A stretch of 64,000 nucleotides of DNA from positions 1-64,000 of the forward strand of contig CAYQZG010000004.1 in assembly GCA_964421785.1 (NCBI GenBank). Reading direction: 5' to 3'. Below are positions 1 to 7,738 of the stretch, piece by piece. The translations under genes and the position numbers were made by a program. The DNA comes from SKLM01 sp964421785. Its GTDB lineage: Bacteria > Chloroflexota > Anaerolineae > B4-G1. Numbering within the stretch: position 1 is the stretch's first letter; every line of letters starts with the position of its first letter. The notes beneath the pieces were generated by a model. It made no database searches. It was not told the origin of the DNA and saw only the letters and a list, made by a program, of their open reading frames with translations.

Positions 1-54
1 AGCGCCGTCGTCCCGACGGCAGTAGATGGAGCGCCGTCGTCCCGACGGCAGTAG
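1..54. repeat. Two tandem copies of dispersed palindrome A
   Basis: Two copies of a short palindromic unit repeat with a period of 29 bp. Each contains the perfect stem GCCGTCG / CGACGGC around a TCC loop, followed by AGTAGA. Related copies occur at 12353-12387, 12488-12518, 56244-56267, 56400-56423 and 57036-57070. The second copy ends about 15 bp before the tadB start, so it may be transcribed in the tad operon. Confidence 0.85.
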
Positions 55-68
55 AAAGGTAGTAACAG

Positions 69-1010
69 ATGCTCTGGTTGGTTCTAGTAGCGCTGGGGTT
101 GGTCGGTCTTGGAGCTTTGGTCGGCGGTATCGTCGTATCCCGGCAAGCCGACGACCAGTTGATCGAAGAGCGACTAGGGGGGGAGGGATGGGCAGCAGCT
201 GAACCCAAGCGAGAGAAATCTACACCTCTGACGGACGCCCTCGATCATGCCCTGACTGAGCGCGGCATAGGTGCCAATCTGGCCACTCAGCTGGCGCGGG
301 CAGATCTCAAGCTGACTGTTGGGGAGTTCGCGGCCCTGACTGCGATTATGGTCGTGATGGCCGGTGGGCTGAGTTACGTGTGGAAACGGGATGTGCTCGT
401 CACCGCCGTGGCATCTCTGGCCGGGTTTTTCGCGCCACGGGCTTACGTTGCATTTCGACGTGGTCGCCGATTGCGTTCTTTCAGTGAGCAGCTGGGGGAT
501 ACGATCAACCTTATGGTGAACAGCATCCGCGCTGGCTACAGTATTATGCAGGCTATGAGGGCCGTTTCTGAGGAGATGAGCCCCCCAGCTTCGACCGAGT
601 ACGGGCGCGTGGTTCAGGAGGTGCAGCTTGGCATATCCCTGGAGGATGCTCTCAACCACATGTTGCGGCGCGTTCCCAGCGAGGACCTGGATATGATGAT
701 CACGGCCATCAACGTGCAGCGAGAAGTGGGTGGGAACCTTGCCGAGGTCTTGGAGTCGATAAGCTATACGATTCGCGAGCGGATACGTATTCAGGGGGAG
801 ATCCGGGCCCTCACAGCCCAGAGCCGCATCTCGGGTTATATGGTTGCCCTCGTGCCCCTCGTCCTTGCCGGGGTGATCTACTTAATCAACCCGGAGTTCA
901 TGGGCTTGCTCTTCAAGCACACGTGTGGGCACATCATGGTCGGTGTAGCGGTGGTGGGGATCGCTGCGGGTTTCTTCGTCATCAGCAAGATCGTGGATAT
1001 TGACGTTTAG
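69..1010 (+). CDS. tadB: TadB-like type II secretion F-domain protein
   Basis: An inner-membrane platform protein of a Tad (tight adherence) pilus system, 313 residues. An N-terminal membrane anchor (about residues 2-24) is followed by a second hydrophobic stretch near 85-125. The T2SF/GspF domain runs from about 145 to 270 and includes the typical amphipathic run around SIRAGYSIMQAMRAVSEEM. Two C-terminal membrane helices follow. It lies 32 bp upstream of a TadC-like gene on the same strand, the usual tadB-tadC order. The ATPase gene tadA would be expected just left of the window. In the family, TadB and TadC form the membrane platform on which the TadA ATPase drives pilin assembly. The ribosome binding site is only moderate (AAAGG), so the start is reasonable but not proved. 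Confidence 0.88.
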   Translation: MLWLVLVALGLVGLGALVGGIVVSRQADDQLIEERLGGEGWAAAEPKREKSTPLTDALDHALTERGIGANLATQLARADLKLTVGEFAALTAIMVVMAGGLSYVWKRDVLVTAVASLAGFFAPRAYVAFRRGRRLRSFSEQLGDTINLMVNSIRAGYSIMQAMRAVSEEMSPPASTEYGRVVQEVQLGISLEDALNHMLRRVPSEDLDMMITAINVQREVGGNLAEVLESISYTIRERIRIQGEIRALTAQSRISGYMVALVPLVLAGVIYLINPEFMGLLFKHTCGHIMVGVAVVGIAAGFFVISKIVDIDV

Positions 1011-1042
1011 CGCTTGGTCTGCGCACGGGAAATGGAGGATAG

Positions 1043-2005
1043 ATGTCACCCTTCTTGTTGATCATTCTAGGCCTGGTTCTCTTGACAGTTTTGATCCTGT
1101 TGGCTGTTCGTCTACTCCGCTCTCAGGAGTCCAGTTCGGTTGACGACCGCCTGGACGCCTTTGCCACCCTTGATCAGCCTCCCACCCTGGAGGAGATAGA
1201 GCTCTCGCAGCCCTTCACGCAGCGAGTACTGGTACCGCTGGTTGAGGGCCTGGCGGCGTTGGCAAAGCGCTTCACCCCCCAGGAGAGCCTGGAAAACGTT
1301 CGACATAGCCTCGAGCTAGCTGGAAATCCCTTTGGGTGGAGCTCTGTGCAGTTCATGGGCCTTCGCATCCTGGCGGCGATTCTCTCGGGAGGATTGGGGG
1401 CGGTCCTCCTGGTCATATCGAGTATGTCGCTTCCACGGCGTATGCTCCTTTTGGGTGTGTTGACCGTGGGAGGGTATTATCTACCAGTTCTATGGTTGCG
1501 GAGCAAGACAAGCAGTCGGCAGCGAGACGTGACTAGATCGCTGCCTGATGCCCTTGACCTTCTGACGATCTGCGTGGAAGCAGGGCTCGGCTTCGACGGC
1601 GCTATGGCTCGCGTTGCCGAAAAATGGGACAATGAGCTGACCAGGGAATTCACGCGCGTCCTCCAAGAGGTTCAATTGGGTAAGCTACGGCGTGAGGCTC
1701 TACGCAACATGGCAGATCGGATTGATGTACAAGAGGTTTCAACGTTCGTCGCGGCTATTGTTCAGGCTGAGGAGCTGGGGGTGAGCATCGCCAAGGTCCT
1801 GCGTATCCAAGCGGAGGAGATGCGCAGGCGACGGCGGCAGCGGGCCGAGGAGCTCGCTCGACAGGCCCCGATCAAGATGTTGCCAGCCATCGCTTTCTTG
1901 ATCTTCCCGGCCATTTTCGTCGTCCTGCTAGGGCCGGCAATCATCCGCATCATGACGATGGAAATGAGCTTTGGCGGATTGGGGGGTGGGGGAGGGATGC
2001 CGTAG
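1043..2005 (+). CDS. tadC: TadC-like type II secretion F-domain protein
   Basis: Second platform protein of the Tad pilus, 320 residues. It has a membrane helix at residues 2-24, a pair of helices near 105-150, a T2SF domain at about 165-290 (SLPDALDLLTICVEAGLGFD is the typical entry motif) and a final helix ending in a glycine-rich tail. GGAGG lies just upstream of the ATG. It forms a pair with the TadB-like gene 32 bp upstream. No pilin, prepilin peptidase or secretin gene follows, so the rest of the locus must be to the left or elsewhere. Confidence 0.88.
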   Translation: MSPFLLIILGLVLLTVLILLAVRLLRSQESSSVDDRLDAFATLDQPPTLEEIELSQPFTQRVLVPLVEGLAALAKRFTPQESLENVRHSLELAGNPFGWSSVQFMGLRILAAILSGGLGAVLLVISSMSLPRRMLLLGVLTVGGYYLPVLWLRSKTSSRQRDVTRSLPDALDLLTICVEAGLGFDGAMARVAEKWDNELTREFTRVLQEVQLGKLRREALRNMADRIDVQEVSTFVAAIVQAEELGVSIAKVLRIQAEEMRRRRRQRAEELARQAPIKMLPAIAFLIFPAIFVVLLGPAIIRIMTMEMSFGGLGGGGGMP

Positions 2006-2054
2006 GACGCAATCACGGGTATGCGATCCTTGGTTGGACTGAAAAAAGGTGCTC

Positions 2055-2110
2055 GGGTGACTGCGTCGACTCGAGCCCCGAGGCGGTGACCGCCCAGGTG
2101 GTGCCCACCG
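2055..2110. repeat. Palindrome-rich spacer with a 16-bp dispersed motif
   Basis: GGGTGACTGCGTCGAC (2055-2070) recurs exactly at 56202-56217 inside the GT4 gene, and as a 15/16 match on the other strand at 17178-17193. It is followed by two short palindromes (GGCGGTGACCGCC and GGTGGTGCCCACC). The stretch lies between tadC and comF. Confidence 0.55.
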
Positions 2111-2155
2111 GTGACCCGGGTACGTGTTCGCGAGCTTCTTTCAGGAGACCCATAC

Positions 2156-2866
2156 TTGGACCCCTTGGGCATTCAGCCTCTCTGGACGTCTTTGCTCAAC
2201 CTTCTCTACCCTCCCCGTTGCATCGGTTGTCAGGCGTTGGGCGCATGGTTCTGCGACGAGTGCCTAGGCCAAGTCTCTCGTGTTAGGGCTCCTGTCTGCA
2301 TGCGATGTGGATGCGCGCTGTTGGAAGGAGCTGCTTCCCAACTGTGCAGTCGCTGCCGTTCCACGCCGCTCCAGATTGAACGTATACGCTCGGTCGTCTA
2401 CTTCGAAGGGGTACTCCGAGAAGCACTACACGCGTTCAAGTATGAGGGGGTCACTGCCCTTGCCGTCCCCCTGGCAAGCCTCCTGGTGGAGTACTGGTCA
2501 AGACATCCCGTGTCGGTCGACGTCATCGTGCCTGTCCCCTTGCATAAACAACGTCTGCGCAGAAGAGGGTTCAATCAGGCTGCGTGCCTTGCACACGAAC
2601 TCTCGGATCAGGTCGAAGTGCCGGTGGACGAGGGTATCCTGGTGCGTCACCGTCCGACGGCCGCCCAGGTTGATCTCGATGCTAGACAAAGGAAAGAGAA
2701 CGTGCGAGACGCCTTTCGTTGCATCGAACATGGAGCTGTTGACAAGCGGGTGCTGCTCATTGATGACGTATGTACGACCGGTTCCACGCTGGAGGCTTGT
2801 GCTGTGGCCCTTCGGCTAGGAGGAGCAGGGAGCGTGCAAGCGCTGACATTGGCCCGCGCACGCTGA
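2156..2866 (+). CDS. ComF-like phosphoribosyltransferase family protein
   Basis: A ComF-family protein. In competent bacteria ComF is needed for DNA uptake and handling; the exact reaction is unsettled. The N-terminal zinc-ribbon-like part carries paired cysteines (CIGC, CDEC, CMRCGC, CSRC). The C-terminal part is a type I phosphoribosyltransferase fold with the PRPP-binding loop LLIDDVCTTGSTLEA. The start is ambiguous. The frame is open from a GTG at 2111, but that GTG lies inside a palindrome-rich intergenic stretch (2055-2110). A TTG at 2156 has AGGAG 8 bp upstream and gives an N-terminus closer to family length, so I prefer it. The neighbouring Tad genes could belong to the same uptake or pilus machinery, which is inference. 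Confidence 0.82.
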   Translation: MDPLGIQPLWTSLLNLLYPPRCIGCQALGAWFCDECLGQVSRVRAPVCMRCGCALLEGAASQLCSRCRSTPLQIERIRSVVYFEGVLREALHAFKYEGVTALAVPLASLLVEYWSRHPVSVDVIVPVPLHKQRLRRRGFNQAACLAHELSDQVEVPVDEGILVRHRPTAAQVDLDARQRKENVRDAFRCIEHGAVDKRVLLIDDVCTTGSTLEACAVALRLGGAGSVQALTLARAR

Positions 2867-2909
2867 GATGGAGATTTCAAGGGACGTTCTTAACGTAAGG
2901 AGGTGACTT

Positions 2910-3449
2910 ATGGAGGTATCTGTCTTCACCCGGAAGCTAGAGATGACGCCGCGCCTGAGGGATTATGTGGAAGGTAAGGTCGAGAGGTTGGACCGCTATC
3001 TGCCTACCATCGACGAGGCGCGGATCGACCTGGAGGTGGAGGACACGCGCAGTGACGAGGATCGGCAGGTGGCACAGCTGACAGTCTGGACGCGCGGCAC
3101 CATTCTGCGGGCCGAGGAACGGACCGGTGACATCTTCGCTTCGATCGACGCGGTGCTCGATAAGATGTACCGTCAGATCGCACGCTACAAGGGTAAGCGC
3201 TTAGATCGGTGGCACTCGTCTGCCGAACCCCTACCGCTCGAGAAGCCTATAGAGGAAGAGACCGAGGGCGAGATTGTTCGTGTCAAGCGTTTTGAGGTAA
3301 GGCCGATGACGCCTGAGGAGGCCGTCGAACAGATGGAGCTTCTCGGACATCATTTCTTTGTGTTCCTGAACGCGGAGGAGGGAAATATCAACGTCGTCTA
3401 CAAACGCAGGGGCGACGACTACGGGCTGCTCCAGCCTCAAGCAGGCTAG
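2910..3449 (+). CDS. hpf: Long-form ribosome hibernation promoting factor
   Basis: A 179-residue long HPF. The N-terminal S30AE/YfiA domain (about 1-110, with the helix around SIDAVLDKMYRQIARYKGKR) binds the 30S decoding region. After a charged linker, the C-terminal domain (about 120-175, VKRFEVRPMTPEEAVEQMEL to FVFLNAEEGNINVVYKRRGD) mediates dimerisation of ribosomes into 100S particles in the long-HPF family. A strong AAGGAGG lies upstream of the ATG. It follows comF by about 43 bp, and this comF-hpf adjacency is common in bacteria. It probably acts when growth slows. Confidence 0.95.
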   Translation: MEVSVFTRKLEMTPRLRDYVEGKVERLDRYLPTIDEARIDLEVEDTRSDEDRQVAQLTVWTRGTILRAEERTGDIFASIDAVLDKMYRQIARYKGKRLDRWHSSAEPLPLEKPIEEETEGEIVRVKRFEVRPMTPEEAVEQMELLGHHFFVFLNAEEGNINVVYKRRGDDYGLLQPQAG

Positions 3450-3460
3450 AGCTAGCGAAT

Positions 3461-3566
3461 CGCCCCGAGAAACCGGGTTTTTCAGACTGCCTATGGGCTT
3501 GACGCCCCTCTTCAGGCTCTAGGTCAATGGGCTTGTGGGATTATTGCACCAAAGAACCCGGTTTCT
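3461..3566. repeat. Inverted-repeat segment with partial palindrome B
   Basis: GAAACCGGGTTTTT (3469-3482) and AAGAACCCGGTTTC (3552-3565) are inverted copies (13/14) about 70 bp apart. The left arm follows a truncated copy of palindrome B (CGCCCCGAGA). This could be a small non-autonomous element or a remnant. A short stem followed by five T also lies here and could act as a weak terminator for hpf. The rest of 3567-3666 shows nothing beyond the ribosome binding site of the next gene. Confidence 0.6.
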
Positions 3567-3666
3567 TAATCGTCGCGCAGGCAGCCGCGTCGTAAGGACG
3601 CTTCGCGCACCTCCCCGCGTCACAGAGGGTAGACGCGGACGTGGTGGGGGATAGGAGGATCAATCG

Positions 3667-4803
3667 GTGAGAAAGGTAACGCTCTTGCTCCTGACTGGGG
3701 GGTGGGGAGGAAGCAGTGTGGAGCAAGCTTTGGAAGGCGCGCACCGTGCTGCCGCCCGAGACTTGCTGGAAGCGCTCTTATCTATCGAGGTGATTGAACG
3801 GGCTGTTGTCGCTACCGATGATCCGAACTGGGGTCATGAGCTGACCGATTTGCCAGTTATACTCGACATAGATCCACCCGGTGAGCGTTTTCACTTTGGG
3901 CGTCGGATCACTGACTTGATCGAGCGCTATGACGTGAAACGAGTGCTCTATACCGGAGGGGGATCGGCACCGCTGCTGCGAACCGAGCGTTGGGCTGAGG
4001 TCGTGGGCCGGTTGGGGCAGGCTGAGCGACTGGTCGTCACCAACAACGTGCATTCCTGTGACTGGGCGGGTTTCACGCCAGCCCAGGAGGCTGTCTCACT
4101 GATCGTCGAACAGACGAACGACAACGCCATCGCATGGACGCTTGCCAACGAGGGTGCTTTCCCTGTCCGAACCATGCGGGCCTCCGCCGGCTCACGGTTC
4201 GATATCGATACACCGGTCGACCTGTTGATAGCTCGGCGGCATCCAGAGATCGGACCACACTTGCGTCGTTATCTTGGCGACCTAGAGTGGGAATCGTCTC
4301 CGTTGGACGAGGTGCTGACCGAGATGGGCCGGGAAGGCGGGAACCTGATCGTCGCCGGTCGGGCGTCGCCGGAGGCTTGGAAAGCGCTGCAACGGGCGAC
4401 TCGGTGCTGGGTGCGCGTCTTTGCAGAGGAGCGGGGCATGCGGGCCAGCGGGCGACAGCGGAGAGGAGAGGTGCGTTCGCTCTTGGCCAGCTACCTCGAC
4501 CTGGTCGGCGTTGAGGGGTTCTTTGAGGAGCTGGGGGAGCTTGCCAACGGGATTCTGCTGGACAATCGTGTCATTCTAGCCAGCCGGGGGCTATGGCCCT
4601 CTGCGCTGGATCGATTTAATTCGGACTTGTACCGCTGGGATGAGATAGAGACACCTTTTCTACGAGGCCTGACACGGGCGGCAGCGGAGGCTGCGGTGCC
4701 TGTCGTGATGGGTGGGCATACTGTCGTAGCCGGAGGGCTTATGGCGTTGGCTGAGGCGGCTTGTCCCGGTAGCAGAGCGTCACAGGAGGAGAGGGAGTTA
4801 TGA
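3667..4803 (+). CDS. Conserved protein of unknown function, possibly nucleotidyltransferase-like
   Basis: I do not recognise a named family. The 378-residue soluble protein begins with a hydrophobic strand and glycine-rich turn (LLLLTGGWGGSS). It has strand-turn patterns such as ERAVVATDDPNW and RVLYTGGGSAPLL, and a segment RFDIDTPVDLLIARRHPEIG. That last segment resembles the 'D-x-D-T-P-x-D' element of GT-A-fold nucleotidyltransferases of the CofC/MobA type. The similarity is weak and is inference only. The GTG start has AGGAGG about 6 bp upstream. Its stop overlaps the start of the phosphatase gene by 4 bp (ATGA), so the two are translationally coupled and may act together. Confidence 0.6.
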   Translation: MRKVTLLLLTGGWGGSSVEQALEGAHRAAARDLLEALLSIEVIERAVVATDDPNWGHELTDLPVILDIDPPGERFHFGRRITDLIERYDVKRVLYTGGGSAPLLRTERWAEVVGRLGQAERLVVTNNVHSCDWAGFTPAQEAVSLIVEQTNDNAIAWTLANEGAFPVRTMRASAGSRFDIDTPVDLLIARRHPEIGPHLRRYLGDLEWESSPLDEVLTEMGREGGNLIVAGRASPEAWKALQRATRCWVRVFAEERGMRASGRQRRGEVRSLLASYLDLVGVEGFFEELGELANGILLDNRVILASRGLWPSALDRFNSDLYRWDEIETPFLRGLTRAAAEAAVPVVMGGHTVVAGGLMALAEAACPGSRASQEEREL

Positions 4804-5285
4804 CGACCATCCTTGTCATTTGCACGGGCAATATATGTCGCTCCCCAATGGCGGCAGCACTGCTCCGAGCACGGCTGGACGAGGACGAGAAGCGCCATGG
4901 TTGGTGCGTCATCTCAGCTGGCACGTGGGCGCCTGAGGATGAGCCAGCGAGCACCTATGGCATCGCAGAGATGTCCGAGCGCGGGATCGACATTCGTTCT
5001 CATCGATCGCGCAGCGTCAACGCCGAGCTGATGGAGAAGGCCGATCTGATCCTGGTGATGACAAGCAACCATGCTGAGGCTCTCTCCATCACCTTCCCGG
5101 ATCAAGCACACAAGGTGCACTTGCTCAGCGAGATGGATGGGCAAACCCACGATATCTCCGATCCATACGGTGGCACCCGGCTCGAATACGCGTACATCGC
5201 TCAGGAACTGGAACAGCTGATTGATGGAGGGTACGAGCGCATCGTCTCGTTGGCCGAGGAGACCTCCGGAACAGAGCAATCGTGA
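4800..5285 (+). CDS. Low-molecular-weight protein tyrosine phosphatase
   Basis: A 161-residue cytoplasmic phosphatase of the LMW-PTP family. The P-loop CX5R motif is C8-TGNIC-R14-S, and the general-acid aspartate is D121 in the DPYGG loop. The residue after Asn in the P-loop is Ile, as in tyrosine phosphatases. Protein-arginine phosphatases of the YwlE/McsP type have Thr there, which argues against an arginine phosphatase. It overlaps the preceding unknown gene by ATGA. Polysaccharide genes in this window (55-63 kb) are far away, so a role with a BY-kinase is only a guess. Confidence 0.9.
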   Translation: MTTILVICTGNICRSPMAAALLRARLDEDEKRHGWCVISAGTWAPEDEPASTYGIAEMSERGIDIRSHRSRSVNAELMEKADLILVMTSNHAEALSITFPDQAHKVHLLSEMDGQTHDISDPYGGTRLEYAYIAQELEQLIDGGYERIVSLAEETSGTEQS

Positions 5286-5312
5286 GCCTCAGTAGATCCA
5301 ATTATGCTCAAA

Positions 5313-5330
5313 CTGGATCGCCAGATCCAG
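5313..5330. other. Short perfect hairpin in a gene-free stretch
   Basis: CTGGATC-GCCA-GATCCAG forms a 7-bp perfect stem 28 bp after the phosphatase stop, without a T tract. It may help end transcription between two convergent genes. I see nothing else in 5286-5478. Confidence 0.35.
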
Positions 5331-5478
5331 GCCCGAGACGTTACACGCAGTTCGACTCGCGGTTAGGTCCGGATACGTGAACATCCTGTGCCATGCGGGG
5401 AACGACTGAACCCGCTACGACGAGCAAGAGCCCTTCCCCACCCGTCGGCTTTCCTGCCGAAAGCGTCAATAGACGTGC

Positions 5479-7206
5479 TTAGAAGCTGCGCAGGAGCTCC
5501 TTTACGACATCTGCCAGATTCTCCGCCGAGACTACCTGCATGTCATCCGCCCAGCGTGCTTTCAACTCTACCCCTCCCCGTTTCAAGCTGCGTCGACTCA
5601 CCGTGGCCCGGACGGGACACCCGATCAGGTCAGCATCGGTAAACTTGACGCCGGCGCTCTCCTCTCGACCGTCAAACAGCACGTCCAGACCTGCATCCTC
5701 AAGCTGGGCACAGAAAGCCTCAGCTCGCCGCTCATTCTCCTCGTCAGTCCCCAGCGTCAGCAGGTAGACGTCGAAAGGAGCCACCGACGGAGGCCAGATG
5801 ATGCCGTAATCGTCGTGGTGCATCTCGATTATGGCCGCCAAGAGCCGCCCCACACCGATGCCATAGGACCCCATGACAATCGGGTTTTCCTCCCCCTCAG
5901 GATCCAGGTAGGTGGCACCGACAGACTCGGCGTAGTGGGTGCCCAACTTGAAGCAGTGCCCTAACTCGATGGCCGATTCCGCTGCCAGCGTTCCCTCGCA
6001 TTCTGGACAGAGGTGACCGGCCTTGGCTTGGGCAATGTCCTCCGTCATAGTGACCGCGAAGTCGCGCGGGTAGTTAACGCCAACCAGGTGGTACCCGGGC
6101 CGATTTGCGCCCGCGACGAAGTTGCTCCCATGTCGAATGGAGGGATCGGCTATCACCAGCACACCGGTGTCGTCAAGGGACCGTCGTACCTCCAGACCGA
6201 CCGGTGAACCGTAGCCGGGCTCGGCCCCTGCTCGGCGAACGTCCCCAGCAAGCGCCGGCTCCAGGGATGCGCCCTGCAGGAGGTTCCGCAGCTTGGTCTC
6301 GTTGACGTCTAGGTCACCACGGATGACGACGAGCACCAACTCTCCATCGTCCTTGGTGTAGAAGACCACTTTGAGCGTCTTCTTCGTCGGCACGCCGACG
6401 AAATTGGCCACGTCGGCGATGGTTTCGCAGCCCGGTGTTGCCAGAGACACGGGATCCTCCAGCGGTTCGGGTTCGACCTCCGGCAGCCGGAAACTGGCAC
6501 GTTCTGCATTGGCCGCGTAGTCACATGCTTCACAATGCATGAAGGTGTCTTCCCCGTCGGGGTGCGGCAGCATAAACTCGTGCGAGTCAGCCCCTCCCAT
6601 CATGCCTGTGTCGGCCTCGACTAAGACGGGGTCGAGCCCGCAGCGAGCGAAAACACGCCCGTAGGCCTCGATGATACGGGGATAGAATGTGTCCAGGCCT
6701 TCAGCATCCGCGTCGAGGCTGTAGGCATCCTTCATGCGAAACTCACGGACGCGCAGAAGCCCGCCCCGTGGGCGAGGTTCATCCCGTACCTTGGTCTGAA
6801 TGTGGTAGACCACCTTTGGAAGGTCGCGGTAGGAGAGAATCTCCTGTCGTGCCAACTCCGCCACAATCTCCTCGTGGGTCATCGCCAGGGCGTAGTCTCG
6901 ATCACCTCGGTCTTTCACGCGCATAAGCGCCGCTCCGACGCTGTCCCAGCGTCCTGTCGCCTTCCAGAGTTCGGCCGGGTGGAGGACGGGCATCTTCATC
7001 TCCTGAGCCCCCACCGCCTCCATCTCCTGATGGAGAATCCCCTCGATCTTTCGAGCGACGCGCCAACCTAGCGGTAGATAGCTGTAGAGCCCAGCGCCCA
7101 CAAAGCGCACCAGACCGGCACGAATGGCCAGCTTGTGGCTGGTCAACTCCGTGCCTGTGGGAGCTTTCCGCAACGTACGTCCGAAGAGTTGTGACCTTCT
7201 TAGCAT
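5479..7206 (-). CDS. proS: Prolyl-tRNA synthetase, bacterial type
   Basis: Charges tRNA-Pro. It is a 575-residue class IIa synthetase of the long bacterial type. The catalytic core has typical blocks (motif 2 region VRDEPRPRGGLLRVREFRMK, and motif 3 YGIGVGRLLAAIIE). It is interrupted by the INS editing domain (about residues 220-400, including the CEACDYAANAE region) that clears mischarged Ala-tRNA-Pro. An HGTP anticodon-binding domain lies at the C-terminus. The ATG at 7206 is chosen because AAGGAGG lies at 7213-7219; an open frame runs 24 nt further upstream but has no ribosome binding site. A sigma-70-like promoter and a roughly 200-nt leader ending in a terminator hairpin lie upstream. 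Confidence 0.96.
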   Translation of the reverse strand: MLRRSQLFGRTLRKAPTGTELTSHKLAIRAGLVRFVGAGLYSYLPLGWRVARKIEGILHQEMEAVGAQEMKMPVLHPAELWKATGRWDSVGAALMRVKDRGDRDYALAMTHEEIVAELARQEILSYRDLPKVVYHIQTKVRDEPRPRGGLLRVREFRMKDAYSLDADAEGLDTFYPRIIEAYGRVFARCGLDPVLVEADTGMMGGADSHEFMLPHPDGEDTFMHCEACDYAANAERASFRLPEVEPEPLEDPVSLATPGCETIADVANFVGVPTKKTLKVVFYTKDDGELVLVVIRGDLDVNETKLRNLLQGASLEPALAGDVRRAGAEPGYGSPVGLEVRRSLDDTGVLVIADPSIRHGSNFVAGANRPGYHLVGVNYPRDFAVTMTEDIAQAKAGHLCPECEGTLAAESAIELGHCFKLGTHYAESVGATYLDPEGEENPIVMGSYGIGVGRLLAAIIEMHHDDYGIIWPPSVAPFDVYLLTLGTDEENERRAEAFCAQLEDAGLDVLFDGREESAGVKFTDADLIGCPVRATVSRRSLKRGGVELKARWADDMQVVSAENLADVVKELLRSF

Positions 7207-7228
7207 TGACGGCCTCCTTAGCCCATAC

Positions 7229-7264
7229 AAAAACGAAGCCAGCCTCCGGGATTGGAGGGCTGGC
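7229..7264 (-). terminator. Intrinsic-terminator-like hairpin directly before proS
   Basis: On the minus strand GCCAGCCCTCC (7254-7264) pairs with GGAGGCTGGC (7238-7247), with one bulged C, followed by TTCGTTTTT. The T tract ends only about 10 nt before the proS ribosome binding site. It therefore looks like a transcription attenuator in the proS leader, not a terminator of another gene. The leader also has a perfect AGCCCAGC / GCTGGGCT-type hairpin. I could not find a T-box consensus. Confidence 0.6.
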
Positions 7265-7418
7265 GGTCGGGCGGTATTCGATGGCCCAGGCAGCGCTAAC
7301 CGAATCCCTGGAAAGAGGGCAGGGACGGATACGGGCCCAGCGTAGCTGGGCTTGGCGCACTGCTAGGGATAGACACGATCAGAATCAGCATCTTGTTGAT
7401 CTCTCTCAGTCGAGCTGT

Positions 7419-7447
7419 ATGGTAGCATAGGAGAGCAAACCTGTCAA
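7419..7447 (-). promoter_or_regulatory. proS promoter
   Basis: On the minus strand TTGACA (7442-7447) is separated by 17 bp from TACCAT (7419-7424). Transcription would begin near 7412, leaving a leader of about 205 nt before the proS start. Confidence 0.6.
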
Positions 7448-7457
7448 CCTTGAAAGG

Positions 7458-7630
7458 CCGAGCTCGCAGGGCAATCGCATTTGACCAGAATTCCGAAGTT
7501 TCGGCTGAGTATTCGTCCCGAGCGTTGCGCGCATTATGGGCGGGATGCCTTTAGAAGCAGGCTATCCTGCAAACTTCGGAATTCTAAGCGTTCTCTCCTT
7601 TCCATATGCGATTGCCCTGGCCGAGCTCGG
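7458..7630. repeat. 173-bp imperfect inverted-repeat (MITE-like) element
   Basis: CCGAGCTCG-CAGGGCAATCGCAT at the left end (7458-7480) matches the reverse complement of the right end (7606-7630), with a 2-bp indel. A second inner pair, AGAATTCCGAAGTTT (left, from 7487) and AAACTTCGGAATTCT (right, from 7571), is also inverted. The central 70 bp are unpaired. The structure suggests a non-autonomous inverted-repeat element or a large hairpin RNA in the proS/DUF1028 interval. No coding capacity is apparent. Confidence 0.7.
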
Positions 7631-7738
7631 GCTATCGCATATGGACATCGTGCACCAGACAGATTCCCGTCAATCTACCGTGATGCTTCCCTCGCTCGTT
7701 GGGATACCGTTTCCTACTCACGTTCCAGATCTACAGCC

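Noticed and set aside
1..54. Possible CRISPR array from the tandem 29-bp unit
   Set aside because: Only two units, no unique spacers (the interval is part of the repeat), and the same unit is dispersed singly elsewhere. No cas genes are present.
4800..5285. Arginine phosphatase (YwlE/McsP type) or arsenate reductase
   Set aside because: The P-loop has Ile where arginine phosphatases have Thr, and the cysteine pair pattern of arsenate reductases is absent.
5286..5478. tRNA gene in the spacer after the phosphatase gene
   Set aside because: A GTTCGACTC-like word is present, but no cloverleaf with a matching acceptor stem could be drawn.
7207..7420. T-box riboswitch before proS
   Set aside because: A terminator-like hairpin is present, but the conserved T-box antiterminator word and a clear stem I with a proline specifier were not found by eye. 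Kept as an attenuator of unknown class.
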